From CADBRN01 sp050944685 (GTDB taxonomy: Bacteria > Bacillota > Clostridia > Lachnospirales > Lachnospiraceae): a stretch of DNA of 64,000 nt. How positions within the stretch are numbered: position 1 is the first letter of the stretch; every line of letters starts with the position of its first letter. Position numbers and translations under genes: made by a program. The notes under the pieces were generated by a model. That model made no database searches. It was not told the DNA's origin and saw only the letters and a list, made by a program, of their open reading frames with translations. Of this stretch, positions 8,241-16,222 are shown in pieces. The stretch spans positions 62,001 through 126,000 of the forward strand of contig JBMNRP010000006.1 of assembly GCA_050944685.1 (NCBI GenBank), read 5' to 3'.

Positions 8241-8262
8241 GTTGCGCGGAGTTCACCGCAGA

Positions 8263-8952
8263 TTAGACCTCTTCCGCGAGTGTGACATTCTTCAGTGACT
8301 TGAGGGCGGTAAGAATTTCGTCGGCTGTGACGCTGCGGTTCATGCGGACGCAAGCGATGGCGCAGGAGATCTTCTTTCCGGATTCTTTGGAGCGGGAGAT
8401 TTCCAGATCGATCAGACGAAGATCTGTTTTTCGGAAATACTGGGTGATTGCTTCCAGTGTATCACTTTTTTCATATTCAATGTAGAAGGTGGCCGAGGGA
8501 GATTCCTTTTCCAGGGCGTGGTCGATCCGGGAAAAGAGCAGCTCCGTCATAAGAATCAGTCCGGTCGCAATCAGACCGCCCTCATAAAATCCGGCCCCGA
8601 TGGAGAGACCGACGATCGCGGCCGCCCACATGCCGGCCGCCGTCGTCAGTCCGCGGATGTGTTCGCGCCTCATGACGATGGCCCCTGCCCCGATAAAGCC
8701 GATCCCGGCGATCACCTGTGCGCCGAGCCGCGCGACATCGGTGTAATACTTCATGTAAAGGAGAAGATACTCACTGGTGAGCGTGGTGATGGAAGCGCCC
8801 AGACATATCAGAATATGGGTGCGGAAACCGGCGGCCCGTCTGCGCAGCTCACGCTCGAGTCCGATAATACCGCCACAGACGGAGGCCAGGATCAGGCGGA
8901 ATGCCGTCGTCGCTATATTCAGATCACGAAAACCGTCGAAGATGGAGAGCAT
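8263..8952 (-). CDS. MgtC/SapB family membrane protein (second of two)
   Basis: A 229-residue inner-membrane protein. The N-terminal half carries the MgtC hydrophobic core with the family signature RLILASVCGGIIGLERE (18-34), RAAGFRTHILICLGAS, and the Gly-rich VIAGIGFIGAGAIV segment; four to five membrane segments end near residue 145. A soluble ACT-like tail follows (160-229). MgtC proteins are linked to Mg2+ limitation and membrane-potential control in other bacteria; substrate transport is not established. It lies 30 bases downstream of a paralogue with the same orientation, so both are probably cotranscribed and may pair as heteromers. Start has an AAAGG element upstream. Confidence 0.88.
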   Translation of the reverse strand: MLSIFDGFRDLNIATTAFRLILASVCGGIIGLERELRRRAAGFRTHILICLGASITTLTSEYLLLYMKYYTDVARLGAQVIAGIGFIGAGAIVMRREHIRGLTTAAGMWAAAIVGLSIGAGFYEGGLIATGLILMTELLFSRIDHALEKESPSATFYIEYEKSDTLEAITQYFRKTDLRLIDLEISRSKESGKKISCAIACVRMNRSVTADEILTALKSLKNVTLAEEV

Positions 8953-8982
8953 TTCTGTTTCGCCTTTCTGAATTATCCGGAA

Positions 8983-9717
8983 TCAAATCTCATAGATGGT
9001 GATGATGGAATCAAGTTCCGCCAGTATTCCGAGCAGAGCGGAGTGAGGTTCTTTCCGGGCGAGATAGACGCTGATGACGGCGCTGTGTCTGGTCCCCCGC
9101 CGTGGATTTCTCTTTTCCAGCTCGATTTTTCGGATCGAGGCCCCGGTATTCTTGATGCATTCGATGATCGCTCCGATATCGCTCATCGACTCGTATTCGA
9201 TGTACAGAAGCATATTCCGTGAGGAACTGACGATCTTCAGTTCCAGGTCCCGCAATACGGTGACGGTGACAAAGATCAGGGCGATCGCGATCAGAGCGCA
9301 TTCATAGAAGCCCGCGCCGATCGCAAGTCCCATGCAGGCGGACGCCCAGAGCGCGGCCGCCGTCGTGAGGCCCTTTACTTCCTGGCTGGAAGTGACCAGA
9401 ATCGTGCCGGCTCCCAGAAAACCGATTCCGTTTACGACCTGGGCCCCGAGACGGGAGATGTCCGTCTTTGCGCCGGTCTCCCCCGCAACAGCGGACCACT
9501 CGCCCGCGAGCATTACCGTGAGATACTGGCTGAGTTCAATGGTCAGGGCGGAGCCGACGCAGACCAGCATGTAGGTTCGCATGCCGGCAATCCCGTAATT
9601 GCCGCGTTTCTGTTCCCGCTCGAGACCGACAATCCCGCCGCAGAAAAGGGCGAGGATCAGCCGTACGATGACGCCGGCGATATTCATTTCTCTGAAATAA
9701 TCCAGAGCGTGAATCAT
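8983..9717 (-). CDS. MgtC/SapB family membrane protein (first of two)
   Basis: A 244-residue paralogue of the next gene. I place the start at ATG 9717 (MIHALDYFREM), which has a GGGGGA ribosome site eight bases upstream; the open frame extends to 9852 but that part overlaps the promoter. It shares the motifs RLILALFCGGIVGLERE, GMRTYMLVCVGSAL and VNGIGFLGAGTIL with the downstream copy, then a soluble C-terminal domain that differs more. The membrane part has an insert (about residues 75-95) after the third segment not seen in the second copy. Role inferred as for the paralogue: envelope or Mg2+ homeostasis. Confidence 0.88.
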   Translation of the reverse strand: MIHALDYFREMNIAGVIVRLILALFCGGIVGLEREQKRGNYGIAGMRTYMLVCVGSALTIELSQYLTVMLAGEWSAVAGETGAKTDISRLGAQVVNGIGFLGAGTILVTSSQEVKGLTTAAALWASACMGLAIGAGFYECALIAIALIFVTVTVLRDLELKIVSSSRNMLLYIEYESMSDIGAIIECIKNTGASIRKIELEKRNPRRGTRHSAVISVYLARKEPHSALLGILAELDSIITIYEI

Positions 9718-9823
9718 GGCTTTATCCCCCGTGCTCCGTCTGTTTCGCGGGAAAATCCGTTCGGAAATCGTGCCGCGAAAAATGTTCCGTCGCGTCGCGA
9801 AAAAATAAAGTTCTTGTAAAATC

Positions 9824-9852
9824 ACGATAACATTGATGCGATTTTCTGTCAA
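9824..9852 (-). promoter_or_regulatory. sigma-A type promoter of the tandem mgtC-like genes
   Basis: On the minus strand TTGACA (9852-9847), 17-base spacer, TATCGT (9829-9824). Perfect -35, weaker -10. Start predicted near 9817, 100 bases before the ATG. Confidence 0.5.
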
Positions 9853-9945
9853 ACATCTCTCGCTTTTCTCTCAATTATCCGTTATTATTATTGTGATATC
9901 AGAAAAATAAACCGGCTGGCGCCGGCGTTTTGCGAGGAGAACAGA

Positions 9946-10890
9946 ATGAAATCGATATTGATGGTCGGACTATCTACCTATGATATAACGGTTCCGATGG
10001 ACGGACCGCTCGTGGAAAACCAGAAGTACCATCTCCATGTGAAGCAGGAGGGAGGAGGAGGACCTGCGTTTAACGCGGCCTATCTCTGCGCGAAGTGGGG
10101 AGCTTCCGTCTATCTGCGAACCAGAATCGGAAACGATCCTTATGGGGACCGGATGCATGAGCTGATGCTGGAAGCGGGAATCCATGACGAGGAGGTACTG
10201 AGAAGGGATGAGTTTCACACGCCCTACAGCTATATATATATCAATTCCGAAAACGGGAACCGGACTATCATGAATTTCCGGGATGACCCGGAAACACGTT
10301 CTTTTTCTTTCCCGGATCATGGAATCGGCGTCATTCTGGCCGACGGACACGAGAAACAGCTCAGCCTCGACGCTTTCCGCCAGTATCCGGACGCGGTGCG
10401 TGTCCTGGACGCGGGAAATTTCAGAAAACCGACGCTTGAGCTTGCGGAGCAGGTCGATTATCTCGTCTCTTCCCAGGTCTTTGCGGAGGGATATACCGGA
10501 AGACGGATCGATGTGAATGACGAAGAGTGCTGCCGCTCTGTGATGGAAGCCATGGAGGGGATCCATCACAACACCGTTGTCATAACGCTCGGCGGGGACG
10601 GACTTCTGTACCGGGTTCCAGAGGACAATGGAAGAGAGGACGCGGGGATGGTCCGCCGTATGGAGGCTTTTCCGGCCAGGGCGGTCGACACGACGGGGGC
10701 AGGAGACATCTTCCACGGGGCATTCTGCTACTGTCTGTCCCTGGGGATGGAACTGGAAGACATCCTGACCATTTCTTCGCTGACTTCCGCGATCTCGGTG
10801 GAAAAGGAGGGAAGTCAGACCTCCATCCCGGACCGGGAAACGGTCCGGAAACGCGCAAGGGAAGAATCGGTCTTCGTGGAAGGCTTCTGA
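9946..10890 (+). CDS. PfkB-family carbohydrate kinase
   Basis: A 314-residue cytoplasmic sugar kinase of the ribokinase/PfkB superfamily. The first PfkB signature is seen as EGGGGPAFNAAYLCAKWG (36-53), and the second as DTTGAGDIFHGAF with the catalytic base D254. The substrate cannot be read from sequence; fructose, ribose, nucleosides and 2-keto-3-deoxygluconate are all handled in this family. It sits directly upstream of the fructose operon but has its own terminator, and the sequence is not close to FruK, so a related sugar or sugar-acid is plausible. The start has a GAGGAG site seven bases upstream. Divergent from the mgtC-like pair. Confidence 0.85.
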   Translation: MKSILMVGLSTYDITVPMDGPLVENQKYHLHVKQEGGGGPAFNAAYLCAKWGASVYLRTRIGNDPYGDRMHELMLEAGIHDEEVLRRDEFHTPYSYIYINSENGNRTIMNFRDDPETRSFSFPDHGIGVILADGHEKQLSLDAFRQYPDAVRVLDAGNFRKPTLELAEQVDYLVSSQVFAEGYTGRRIDVNDEECCRSVMEAMEGIHHNTVVITLGGDGLLYRVPEDNGREDAGMVRRMEAFPARAVDTTGAGDIFHGAFCYCLSLGMELEDILTISSLTSAISVEKEGSQTSIPDRETVRKRAREESVFVEGF

Positions 10891-10908
10891 CAATAAAATC
10901 AACAGATA

Positions 10909-10957
10909 ACCGGAATTGACCGATACCATTCGAAACGGTCTTTTCCGGTCATTTTTT
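10909..10957 (+). terminator. intrinsic terminator after the PfkB-family gene
   Basis: ACCGGAA (10909-10915) pairs with TTCCGGT (10943-10949) and an inner GACCG pairs with CGGTC; six T follow at 10952-10957. Confidence 0.7.
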
Positions 10958-11018
10958 CACGATTTTTCGTCATCCTTCATGAAAAAAGAATGAAAAATTT
11001 GTAAAATCGGATAGCCGG

Positions 11019-11100
11019 TTTTGATTGACATTGACCGAAAATGAGAATAAAATGAAATCATAAGAGAGAAACAATCATAAACAATCAAAAACGGTCAAAT
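11019..11100 (+). promoter_or_regulatory. fruR promoter with flanking operator repeats
   Basis: The promoter is TTGACA (11025-11030), 17-base spacer, TAAAAT (11048-11053). Downstream are three tandem decamers, ACAATCATAA, ACAATCAAAA and ACGGTCAAAT (11071-11100). The -35 region (11019-11037) holds the same elements inverted (TTTTGATTGACATTGACCG). Together they look like multiple contact sites for the DeoR-type regulator encoded immediately downstream. Confidence 0.65.
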
Positions 11101-11115
11101 TGGAGTAAGAATATT

Positions 11116-11868
11116 ATGCTGGTCGAGGAAAGAAGAAGAGAAATCCTTTCTCTGGTGGAAGAGAGAAAGACGGTGACGGTGGAAGAGCTGACCAGGATCC
11201 TGAACGCCTCAGAGTCGACGGTCCGCCGTGACCTTTCCCAGCTCGCCAGAATGGGACGAATCAACAAGGTACACGGGGGCGCTACCGTTCTGGACCGCCG
11301 GTATATCATGTCGGATCAGTCCATGTCTGAGAAAAGCGCCATTCACTCCAGGGAAAAGCAGGAAATCGCGCGGTATGCCGCAAAGCTCATCGAGCCGGAT
11401 GATTTCATTTATATCGACGCCGGGTCGACGACAGACCGGCTGATCGACTGCATCGAGGAAGACCGTGCCACTTATATGACCAATTCCATCGCACACGCGA
11501 GGAAGCTTGCGGCAAAGGGATGCCGGGTTCTTCTTCCGGAGGGGGAGATGAAATTTATTTCGGAGGCTCTGGTCGGACCGCAGACGGTCCTGTCTCTCCG
11601 GCGGTACCATTTTACCAAGGGATTTTTCGGGACAAACGGAGTGACCGATGAGACCGGTTTCACAACTCCTGAAGTCGACGAGGCGATGATCAAACACAGC
11701 GCGATGGAGCAGTCGCACACCCGATATGTGCTGTGCGATTCCAGCAAGTTTTCGCTGATTTCGCCCGTGACTTTTGCGGAATTTGAGAGCGCAAAAATCA
11801 TTACCGACCGGATTCCCGATCCGGATTACAAAAAATATCAAAATATTACGGAGGTATCGAGGCAATGA
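11116..11868 (+). CDS. fruR: DeoR/GlpR-family transcriptional regulator of the fructose operon
   Basis: A 250-residue repressor. Residues 6-57 form the DeoR helix-turn-helix (RRREILSLVEERKTVTVEEL then SESTVRRDLSQLARMGRINKVHGGA). The C-terminal DeoR sensor domain (75-235) binds a phosphosugar in family members, fructose-1-phosphate being the usual inducer of FruR-type proteins; D-A-G-S-T-T near 99-104 is the conserved phosphate site. It overlaps fruK by four bases (ATGA). The promoter region carries repeats that fit autoregulation. DeoR proteins are hard to tell apart by sequence, so the fruR name rests mainly on operon context. Confidence 0.9.
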   Translation: MLVEERRREILSLVEERKTVTVEELTRILNASESTVRRDLSQLARMGRINKVHGGATVLDRRYIMSDQSMSEKSAIHSREKQEIARYAAKLIEPDDFIYIDAGSTTDRLIDCIEEDRATYMTNSIAHARKLAAKGCRVLLPEGEMKFISEALVGPQTVLSLRRYHFTKGFFGTNGVTDETGFTTPEVDEAMIKHSAMEQSHTRYVLCDSSKFSLISPVTFAEFESAKIITDRIPDPDYKKYQNITEVSRQ

Positions 11869-12770
11869 TCTACACAGTTACTTTTAATCCGGCGCTGGAC
11901 TATGTCGTGCGCGTCAAGAATTTCCGCGCGGGAGAGCTGAACCGCACCTGGTATGAGCAGATTCTGCCGGGCGGAAAGGGAATCAACGTTTCGATTGTCC
12001 TGGGAAATCTGGGACATGAGAGCACGGCGCTTGGATTTGTCGCCGGATTCACCGGGCGCGAGCTGGAGGTGAGACTTGCGGATTACGGCGTGAAGAGTGA
12101 TTTTATTCACGCGAAGGAAGGCCTTACCCGAATCAATGTTAAGTTGAAATCCGATTCCGAGACGGAGATCAACGGGATGGGACCGAAGATTTCCGACGAG
12201 GAGATCGATGCCCTTTTCGCGAAGCTCGACGGTCTGAAGAAGGGCGATACCCTCATTATTTCCGGAAACGTTCCGGGAACGCTGCCGGGCGATATGTATG
12301 AGCGCATCATGAGCCGCCTGGACGGAAGAGGAGTTGAAATTGTCGTCGACGCCGAAAAAGATCTTCTGGTCAATGTTCTCCAGTACCATCCGTTCCTTGT
12401 AAAACCGAACAACCACGAGCTCGGCGCGATCTTCGGAGTGGAGCTGAGAAAGAGAGACGAGGTTGTCCCCTACGCGAAGAAGCTGCAGGAAAAGGGAGCC
12501 AGAAACGTTCTGGTTTCCATGGCCGGCGAGGGAGCCGTCTTTGTTTCCGAGAAAGGGGATGTCTCCATGAGCGAGGCGCCGAAGGGAACGGTTGTCAATT
12601 CCGTCGGAGCCGGCGATTCTATGGTGGCCGGTTTCATGAGCGGATATATGGAGACGGGAGACTACGACAAGGCGTTCCGCATGGGACTGTGTACGGGATC
12701 GGCAAGCGCGTTTTCTCCGGAACTCGCGACCAGACCCGAGGTGGAAGCACTGCTCGCGACGCTGAAATAA
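11865..12770 (+). CDS. fruK: 1-phosphofructokinase
   Basis: A 301-residue PfkB-family kinase that converts fructose-1-phosphate, delivered by the PTS, to fructose-1,6-bisphosphate for glycolysis. Markers are the start MIYTVTFNPALDYVV, the GGKGINVS substrate-binding loop (37-44), KPNNHELGAIFG, and the ATP site NSVGAGDSMVAGF with its catalytic Asp near 250. The start overlaps the fruR stop. About 190 bases separate it from fruA; a GGCCGCC/GGCGGCC hairpin (12802-12829) without a T-run lies there and may be a processing or partial termination element rather than an operon end. Confidence 0.95.
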   Translation: MIYTVTFNPALDYVVRVKNFRAGELNRTWYEQILPGGKGINVSIVLGNLGHESTALGFVAGFTGRELEVRLADYGVKSDFIHAKEGLTRINVKLKSDSETEINGMGPKISDEEIDALFAKLDGLKKGDTLIISGNVPGTLPGDMYERIMSRLDGRGVEIVVDAEKDLLVNVLQYHPFLVKPNNHELGAIFGVELRKRDEVVPYAKKLQEKGARNVLVSMAGEGAVFVSEKGDVSMSEAPKGTVVNSVGAGDSMVAGFMSGYMETGDYDKAFRMGLCTGSASAFSPELATRPEVEALLATLK

Positions 12771-12801
12771 CCGGATTTTTTTCATCGTGTTCAGATGGTT
12801 C

Positions 12802-12829
12802 GGCCGCCGGAATTTTTGCAGAGGCGGCC
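12802..12829 (+). other. stem-loop between fruK and fruA
   Basis: GGCCGCC (12802-12808) and GGCGGCC (12823-12829) form a perfect seven-base stem with a 14-base loop. There is no U tract, so it is more likely an mRNA-stability or partial-termination element than a full terminator. Confidence 0.4.
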
Positions 12830-12964
12830 TGATCATAGATAGGGTTACTGTATTTTGTCTGTGCTGTGCGGGTATTTCAGAAATAACAGACAGGCGTGGT
12901 TCATCATCCGCGTGAGCAGGGCATGCATTTATTCCATGATCATCTAAAGAGGAGGAAAGTGTCC

Positions 12965-14956
12965 ATGAGAATCAAGGATCTGCTGAAGGCTGAGGGCATC
13001 AAGCTCGGTGCTACCGCCACAAGCAAAGAAAATGCGATCGACCAGCTCGTTGATCTGCAGGATGCTTCCGGAAATATTTCGGACAAATCGAAATACAAGG
13101 AAGCCATCCTCGCGAGAGAGGCCGAGAGCACAACGGCTATGGGAGACGGAATCGCCATTCCCCATGCCAAGACGGCGGCGGCAAAAAGGGCCGGTCTCGT
13201 CGCGATGACCGTTCCGGACGGAGTCGATTATGATGCACCGGACGGAGAGCCGTCCGATCTCTTTTTCATGATTGCCGCCCCCGAGGGTGCGAACAATGTT
13301 CACCTGGAAGTTCTGAGCCGTCTGGCAGAGATGCTGATGGACGACGATTTTACGGATAATCTTCGGGCCGCGAAGACGCCGGAGGAATTCCTGAAGATCG
13401 TTGATGAGGCAGAGACCGAGAAAAAGGGGAAAGAAGAGGAAAAAGCCGCCGCTGCTGCATCGGGGAACAATCCTTTCCCGGATGTTCTCGCTGTCACGGC
13501 CTGTCCGACCGGAATCGCGCACACCTACATGGCCGCTGAGGCTCTGGAAAAACAGGCGAAGGAGATGGGCATTACGCTGAAGGCAGAGACTCAGGGCTCT
13601 GTCGGAGCGAAAAATGTTCTGACCACGGAAGAAATCGCTCACGCAAAGGGAATTATTATTGCAGCGGATAAAAACATTGATCTCGCCAGATTCCACGGGA
13701 AACAGGTTTATCAGTGTTCGGTTTCCAAGGGAATCAATGAGCCCGAGGAGCTGATCAACAAGATTCTTCATAATGAGGCTCCGGTTCTGGAGGGCTCCGT
13801 CAACACGGCTGCCGCTTCGGAAGAAAAAGACTCCGCCTGGCACGTGATCTACAAGAACCTGATGAACGGTGTTTCGCATATGCTTCCGTTCGTTGTCGGC
13901 GGCGGTATCATGATCGCTCTCTCGTTCCTTCTGGATACCGGGTCGATCGGTCAGAGCTATTACGGTTCCGGAACGACTATCGCCAAGTTCTTCAACCAGA
14001 TCGGAAACGTCGCATTCAGCTTCATGCTGCCGGTTCTTGCCGGATATATCGCCGAGTCCATTGCCGACAGGCCGGGACTTGCGGTCGGCTTTGTCGGAGG
14101 CTGGATCGCCAAGGAGGGCTTTACCTTCGCTTATCTGGCGGATCAGGCGAAATCGGCCGTCAGCGGCGCAGATCCTACAGTTACCGCGGTCAGCGCCGGA
14201 TTCCTGGGGGCGCTGCTGGCAGGATTTATCGCCGGATATCTGACTAAGTATCTGGAAAAGCTCTGCGACCATATGCCTTCTTCGCTCGAAGGAATCAAGC
14301 CGGTTCTGATCTATCCGCTGGTCGGTATTATCTGCATCGGTCTGATCATGTGTGCGATCAACCCGATTATGGCTGCGATTAACACCGGAATTACCAACCT
14401 TCTGAACAGCATGGGTACCGGAAACCTGGTAGGTCTTGGAACCGTCGTCGGCGGTATGCAGGCAACCGATATGGGCGGCCCGATCAACAAGGCAGCGTAT
14501 CTGTTCGGTACCGGAATGCTTGAGGGCGGAACGGACGCCGGAAAATCCATCATGGCATCCGTCATGGCCGGCGGAATGGTTCCTCCGATCCTGATCGCAT
14601 TGTCCACCACGTTCTTTAAGAACCGCTGGACTCCGGATGAGAGAAAGGCCGGTGTTGTCAACTACATTATGGGTCTTTCCTTCATTACCGAGGGCGCGAT
14701 TCCTTACGCGGCAGCCGATCCGGGACGTGTTATTCCGTCCTGCATCGTTGGCTCGGCAATCGCCGGAGCACTTTCCGCAGCGTTCGGATGCCAGAGTCCT
14801 GCTCCGCACGGCGGCATCTGGGTTATCGCGGTGATCAAGAATCCGGCCGGTTACATCTGCGCGATTCTTGCCGGTGCGGTCATCGGATGCCTCGTTCTCT
14901 CCTTCTGGAAGAAGAAACTTCCGCCGGAGAAGAGCGGACTTGCCGCAAAAGCGTAA
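12965..14956 (+). CDS. fruA: PTS fructose transporter, fused IIA-IIB-IIC
   Basis: A 663-residue fructose permease of the phosphotransferase system that imports fructose while phosphorylating it to fructose-1-phosphate. Domain order is IIA (1-150; His67 in AIPHAKT is the phosphorylated residue), a charged Ala-rich linker, IIB (172-275; Cys180 in TACPTGIAHTYM) and membrane IIC from about 300 (SHMLPFVVGGGIMIALS, GFVGGWIAKEGF, ATDMGGPINKAA and ITEGAIPYAA motifs). I set the start at ATG 12965, with an AGAGGAGG site nine bases upstream; the frame is open 23 codons earlier without support. HPr and enzyme I are not in the window. Confidence 0.95.
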   Translation: MRIKDLLKAEGIKLGATATSKENAIDQLVDLQDASGNISDKSKYKEAILAREAESTTAMGDGIAIPHAKTAAAKRAGLVAMTVPDGVDYDAPDGEPSDLFFMIAAPEGANNVHLEVLSRLAEMLMDDDFTDNLRAAKTPEEFLKIVDEAETEKKGKEEEKAAAAASGNNPFPDVLAVTACPTGIAHTYMAAEALEKQAKEMGITLKAETQGSVGAKNVLTTEEIAHAKGIIIAADKNIDLARFHGKQVYQCSVSKGINEPEELINKILHNEAPVLEGSVNTAAASEEKDSAWHVIYKNLMNGVSHMLPFVVGGGIMIALSFLLDTGSIGQSYYGSGTTIAKFFNQIGNVAFSFMLPVLAGYIAESIADRPGLAVGFVGGWIAKEGFTFAYLADQAKSAVSGADPTVTAVSAGFLGALLAGFIAGYLTKYLEKLCDHMPSSLEGIKPVLIYPLVGIICIGLIMCAINPIMAAINTGITNLLNSMGTGNLVGLGTVVGGMQATDMGGPINKAAYLFGTGMLEGGTDAGKSIMASVMAGGMVPPILIALSTTFFKNRWTPDERKAGVVNYIMGLSFITEGAIPYAAADPGRVIPSCIVGSAIAGALSAAFGCQSPAPHGGIWVIAVIKNPAGYICAILAGAVIGCLVLSFWKKKLPPEKSGLAAKA

Positions 14957-14992
14957 TTTCACAGGCGATTTATACCTCCAGACAGTATGTAT

Positions 14993-15045
14993 GGCCGGGA
15001 CCGTGGCTCTGCAGCGCAAGACCGGTTCCGGCCGCTTTCTTTTTG
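14993..15045 (+). terminator. intrinsic terminator of the fructose operon
   Basis: Arms 14993-15003 and 15023-15033 pair at 10 of 11 positions; a pyrimidine/T-rich tail (CTTTCTTTTTG) follows. Confidence 0.65.
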
Positions 15046-15077
15046 TTAATATGATCAATATCAGGAGAGGCGGAATC

Positions 15078-16055
15078 ATGAAGGAATATAACTGGGCCAT
15101 CCTTGGCTGCGGTGTTGTGGCAAATGAGATGGCAGTGGCTCTGACCAATGCCGGAAAAAAAATATACGCGGTTGGTAACCGGACCCATGAGAAGGCGGTC
15201 GCTTTTGCCAGGAAATACCATGTGGGAAAAGTTTATGACGATCTGAACGAGATGTTTACCGATCCGGAGGTTGACGTGATCTATATTACCACGCCTCATA
15301 ACACCCATATTGATTTCCTTCGCAAGGCGCTCTCGAACGGGAAGAACGTGCTCTGCGAGAAGTCGATCACGCTGAACAGCGCTGAGCTTGCGGAGGCGAA
15401 GAAGCTTGCAGAAGATCATCATGTTATCCTGGCTGAGGCGATGACGATCTATCACATGCCGGTTCACAAAGAGCTGCGCAGACGCGTCGCCGCCGGCGAG
15501 TTCGGTGACGTCAATGTCATCACGGCGAATTTCGGAAGCTACAAAGACTATAATATGAAAAACCGCTTCTTTAACAAGGCTCTGGCCGGAGGAGCAATGC
15601 TCGACATCGGTGTGTATGCGATTACGGCCGCCCGGTGCTTCCTGAAATCCAAACCGACGAAGGTAATTTCCGAAGTGACCTACGCGCCCAGCGGGTCGGA
15701 TGAAAAATCGGGTATCGTCATGATGAATCCGGAGGGACAGATTGTCACGATCTGCCTGACCATGCATTCCAAACAGCCGAAGCGAATCATGATTTCCTGC
15801 GACAGGGCTTACATTGAGATCATGGAATATCCGAGAGCCGAGGAGGCTGTCATCACCTGGACCGAGACCGGAGAAAAAGAGACGATCCGCCTCGGAGAGC
15901 ACGATAAGGCGCTCGCCTATGAGATGGAAGACATGGAAAAGGCCATGAGCGGGGATCCCTCCGACATCTATCTGGATTACACGACGGATGTAATGGACCT
16001 GATGACCGGAATCCGGAAAGACTGGAATTATACTTACGATGGCGAGACGCTGTGA
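15078..16055 (+). CDS. Gfo/Idh/MocA-family oxidoreductase
   Basis: A 325-residue NAD(P)-dependent dehydrogenase. The N-terminal Rossmann fold starts with AILGCGVVANEMA (8-20), and CEKSIT (about 94-99) replaces the usual EKP motif, keeping the catalytic-site Lys. The C-terminal alpha/beta domain includes GGAMLDIGVYAI, typical of the dihydrodiol dehydrogenase/1,5-anhydro-fructose reductase-like group. The substrate is unknown; cyclic sugars or sugar derivatives are likely from the family. Start at ATG 15078 has AGGAGAGG upstream; the frame is open to 14868 but runs through the fructose operon terminator. It is a single-gene unit between two strong terminators. Confidence 0.88.
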   Translation: MKEYNWAILGCGVVANEMAVALTNAGKKIYAVGNRTHEKAVAFARKYHVGKVYDDLNEMFTDPEVDVIYITTPHNTHIDFLRKALSNGKNVLCEKSITLNSAELAEAKKLAEDHHVILAEAMTIYHMPVHKELRRRVAAGEFGDVNVITANFGSYKDYNMKNRFFNKALAGGAMLDIGVYAITAARCFLKSKPTKVISEVTYAPSGSDEKSGIVMMNPEGQIVTICLTMHSKQPKRIMISCDRAYIEIMEYPRAEEAVITWTETGEKETIRLGEHDKALAYEMEDMEKAMSGDPSDIYLDYTTDVMDLMTGIRKDWNYTYDGETL

Positions 16056-16072
16056 ACTTATTAGTGGACAGA

Positions 16073-16117
16073 AGCCTGTAAACGGTTTGGCTGAGCCGTT
16101 TGCAGGCTTTTTTTTAT
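16073..16117 (+). terminator. intrinsic terminator after the Gfo/Idh/MocA gene
   Basis: AGCCTGtAAACGG (16073-16085) pairs with CCGTTTgCAGGCT around a short loop, then eight T. Confidence 0.85.
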
Positions 16118-16222
16118 TATCAATTACACCAGATAATAAAAAAGGATCCGGCGGAAGTGATATTGTGTTGTTGTAACGGAAGTGGCTAATAAGATGTTAT
16201 TACCGAAGGAAGGCAGTATATT

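Noticed and set aside
9718..9852. Longer N-terminus for the first MgtC-like protein
   Set aside because: The extra residues are not MgtC-like and would cover the promoter; ATG 9717 has a strong ribosome site.
12944..15148. Long minus-strand frame opposite fruA
   Set aside because: Shadow of fruA codon bias; composition is abnormal for protein and it spans the fructose operon terminator.
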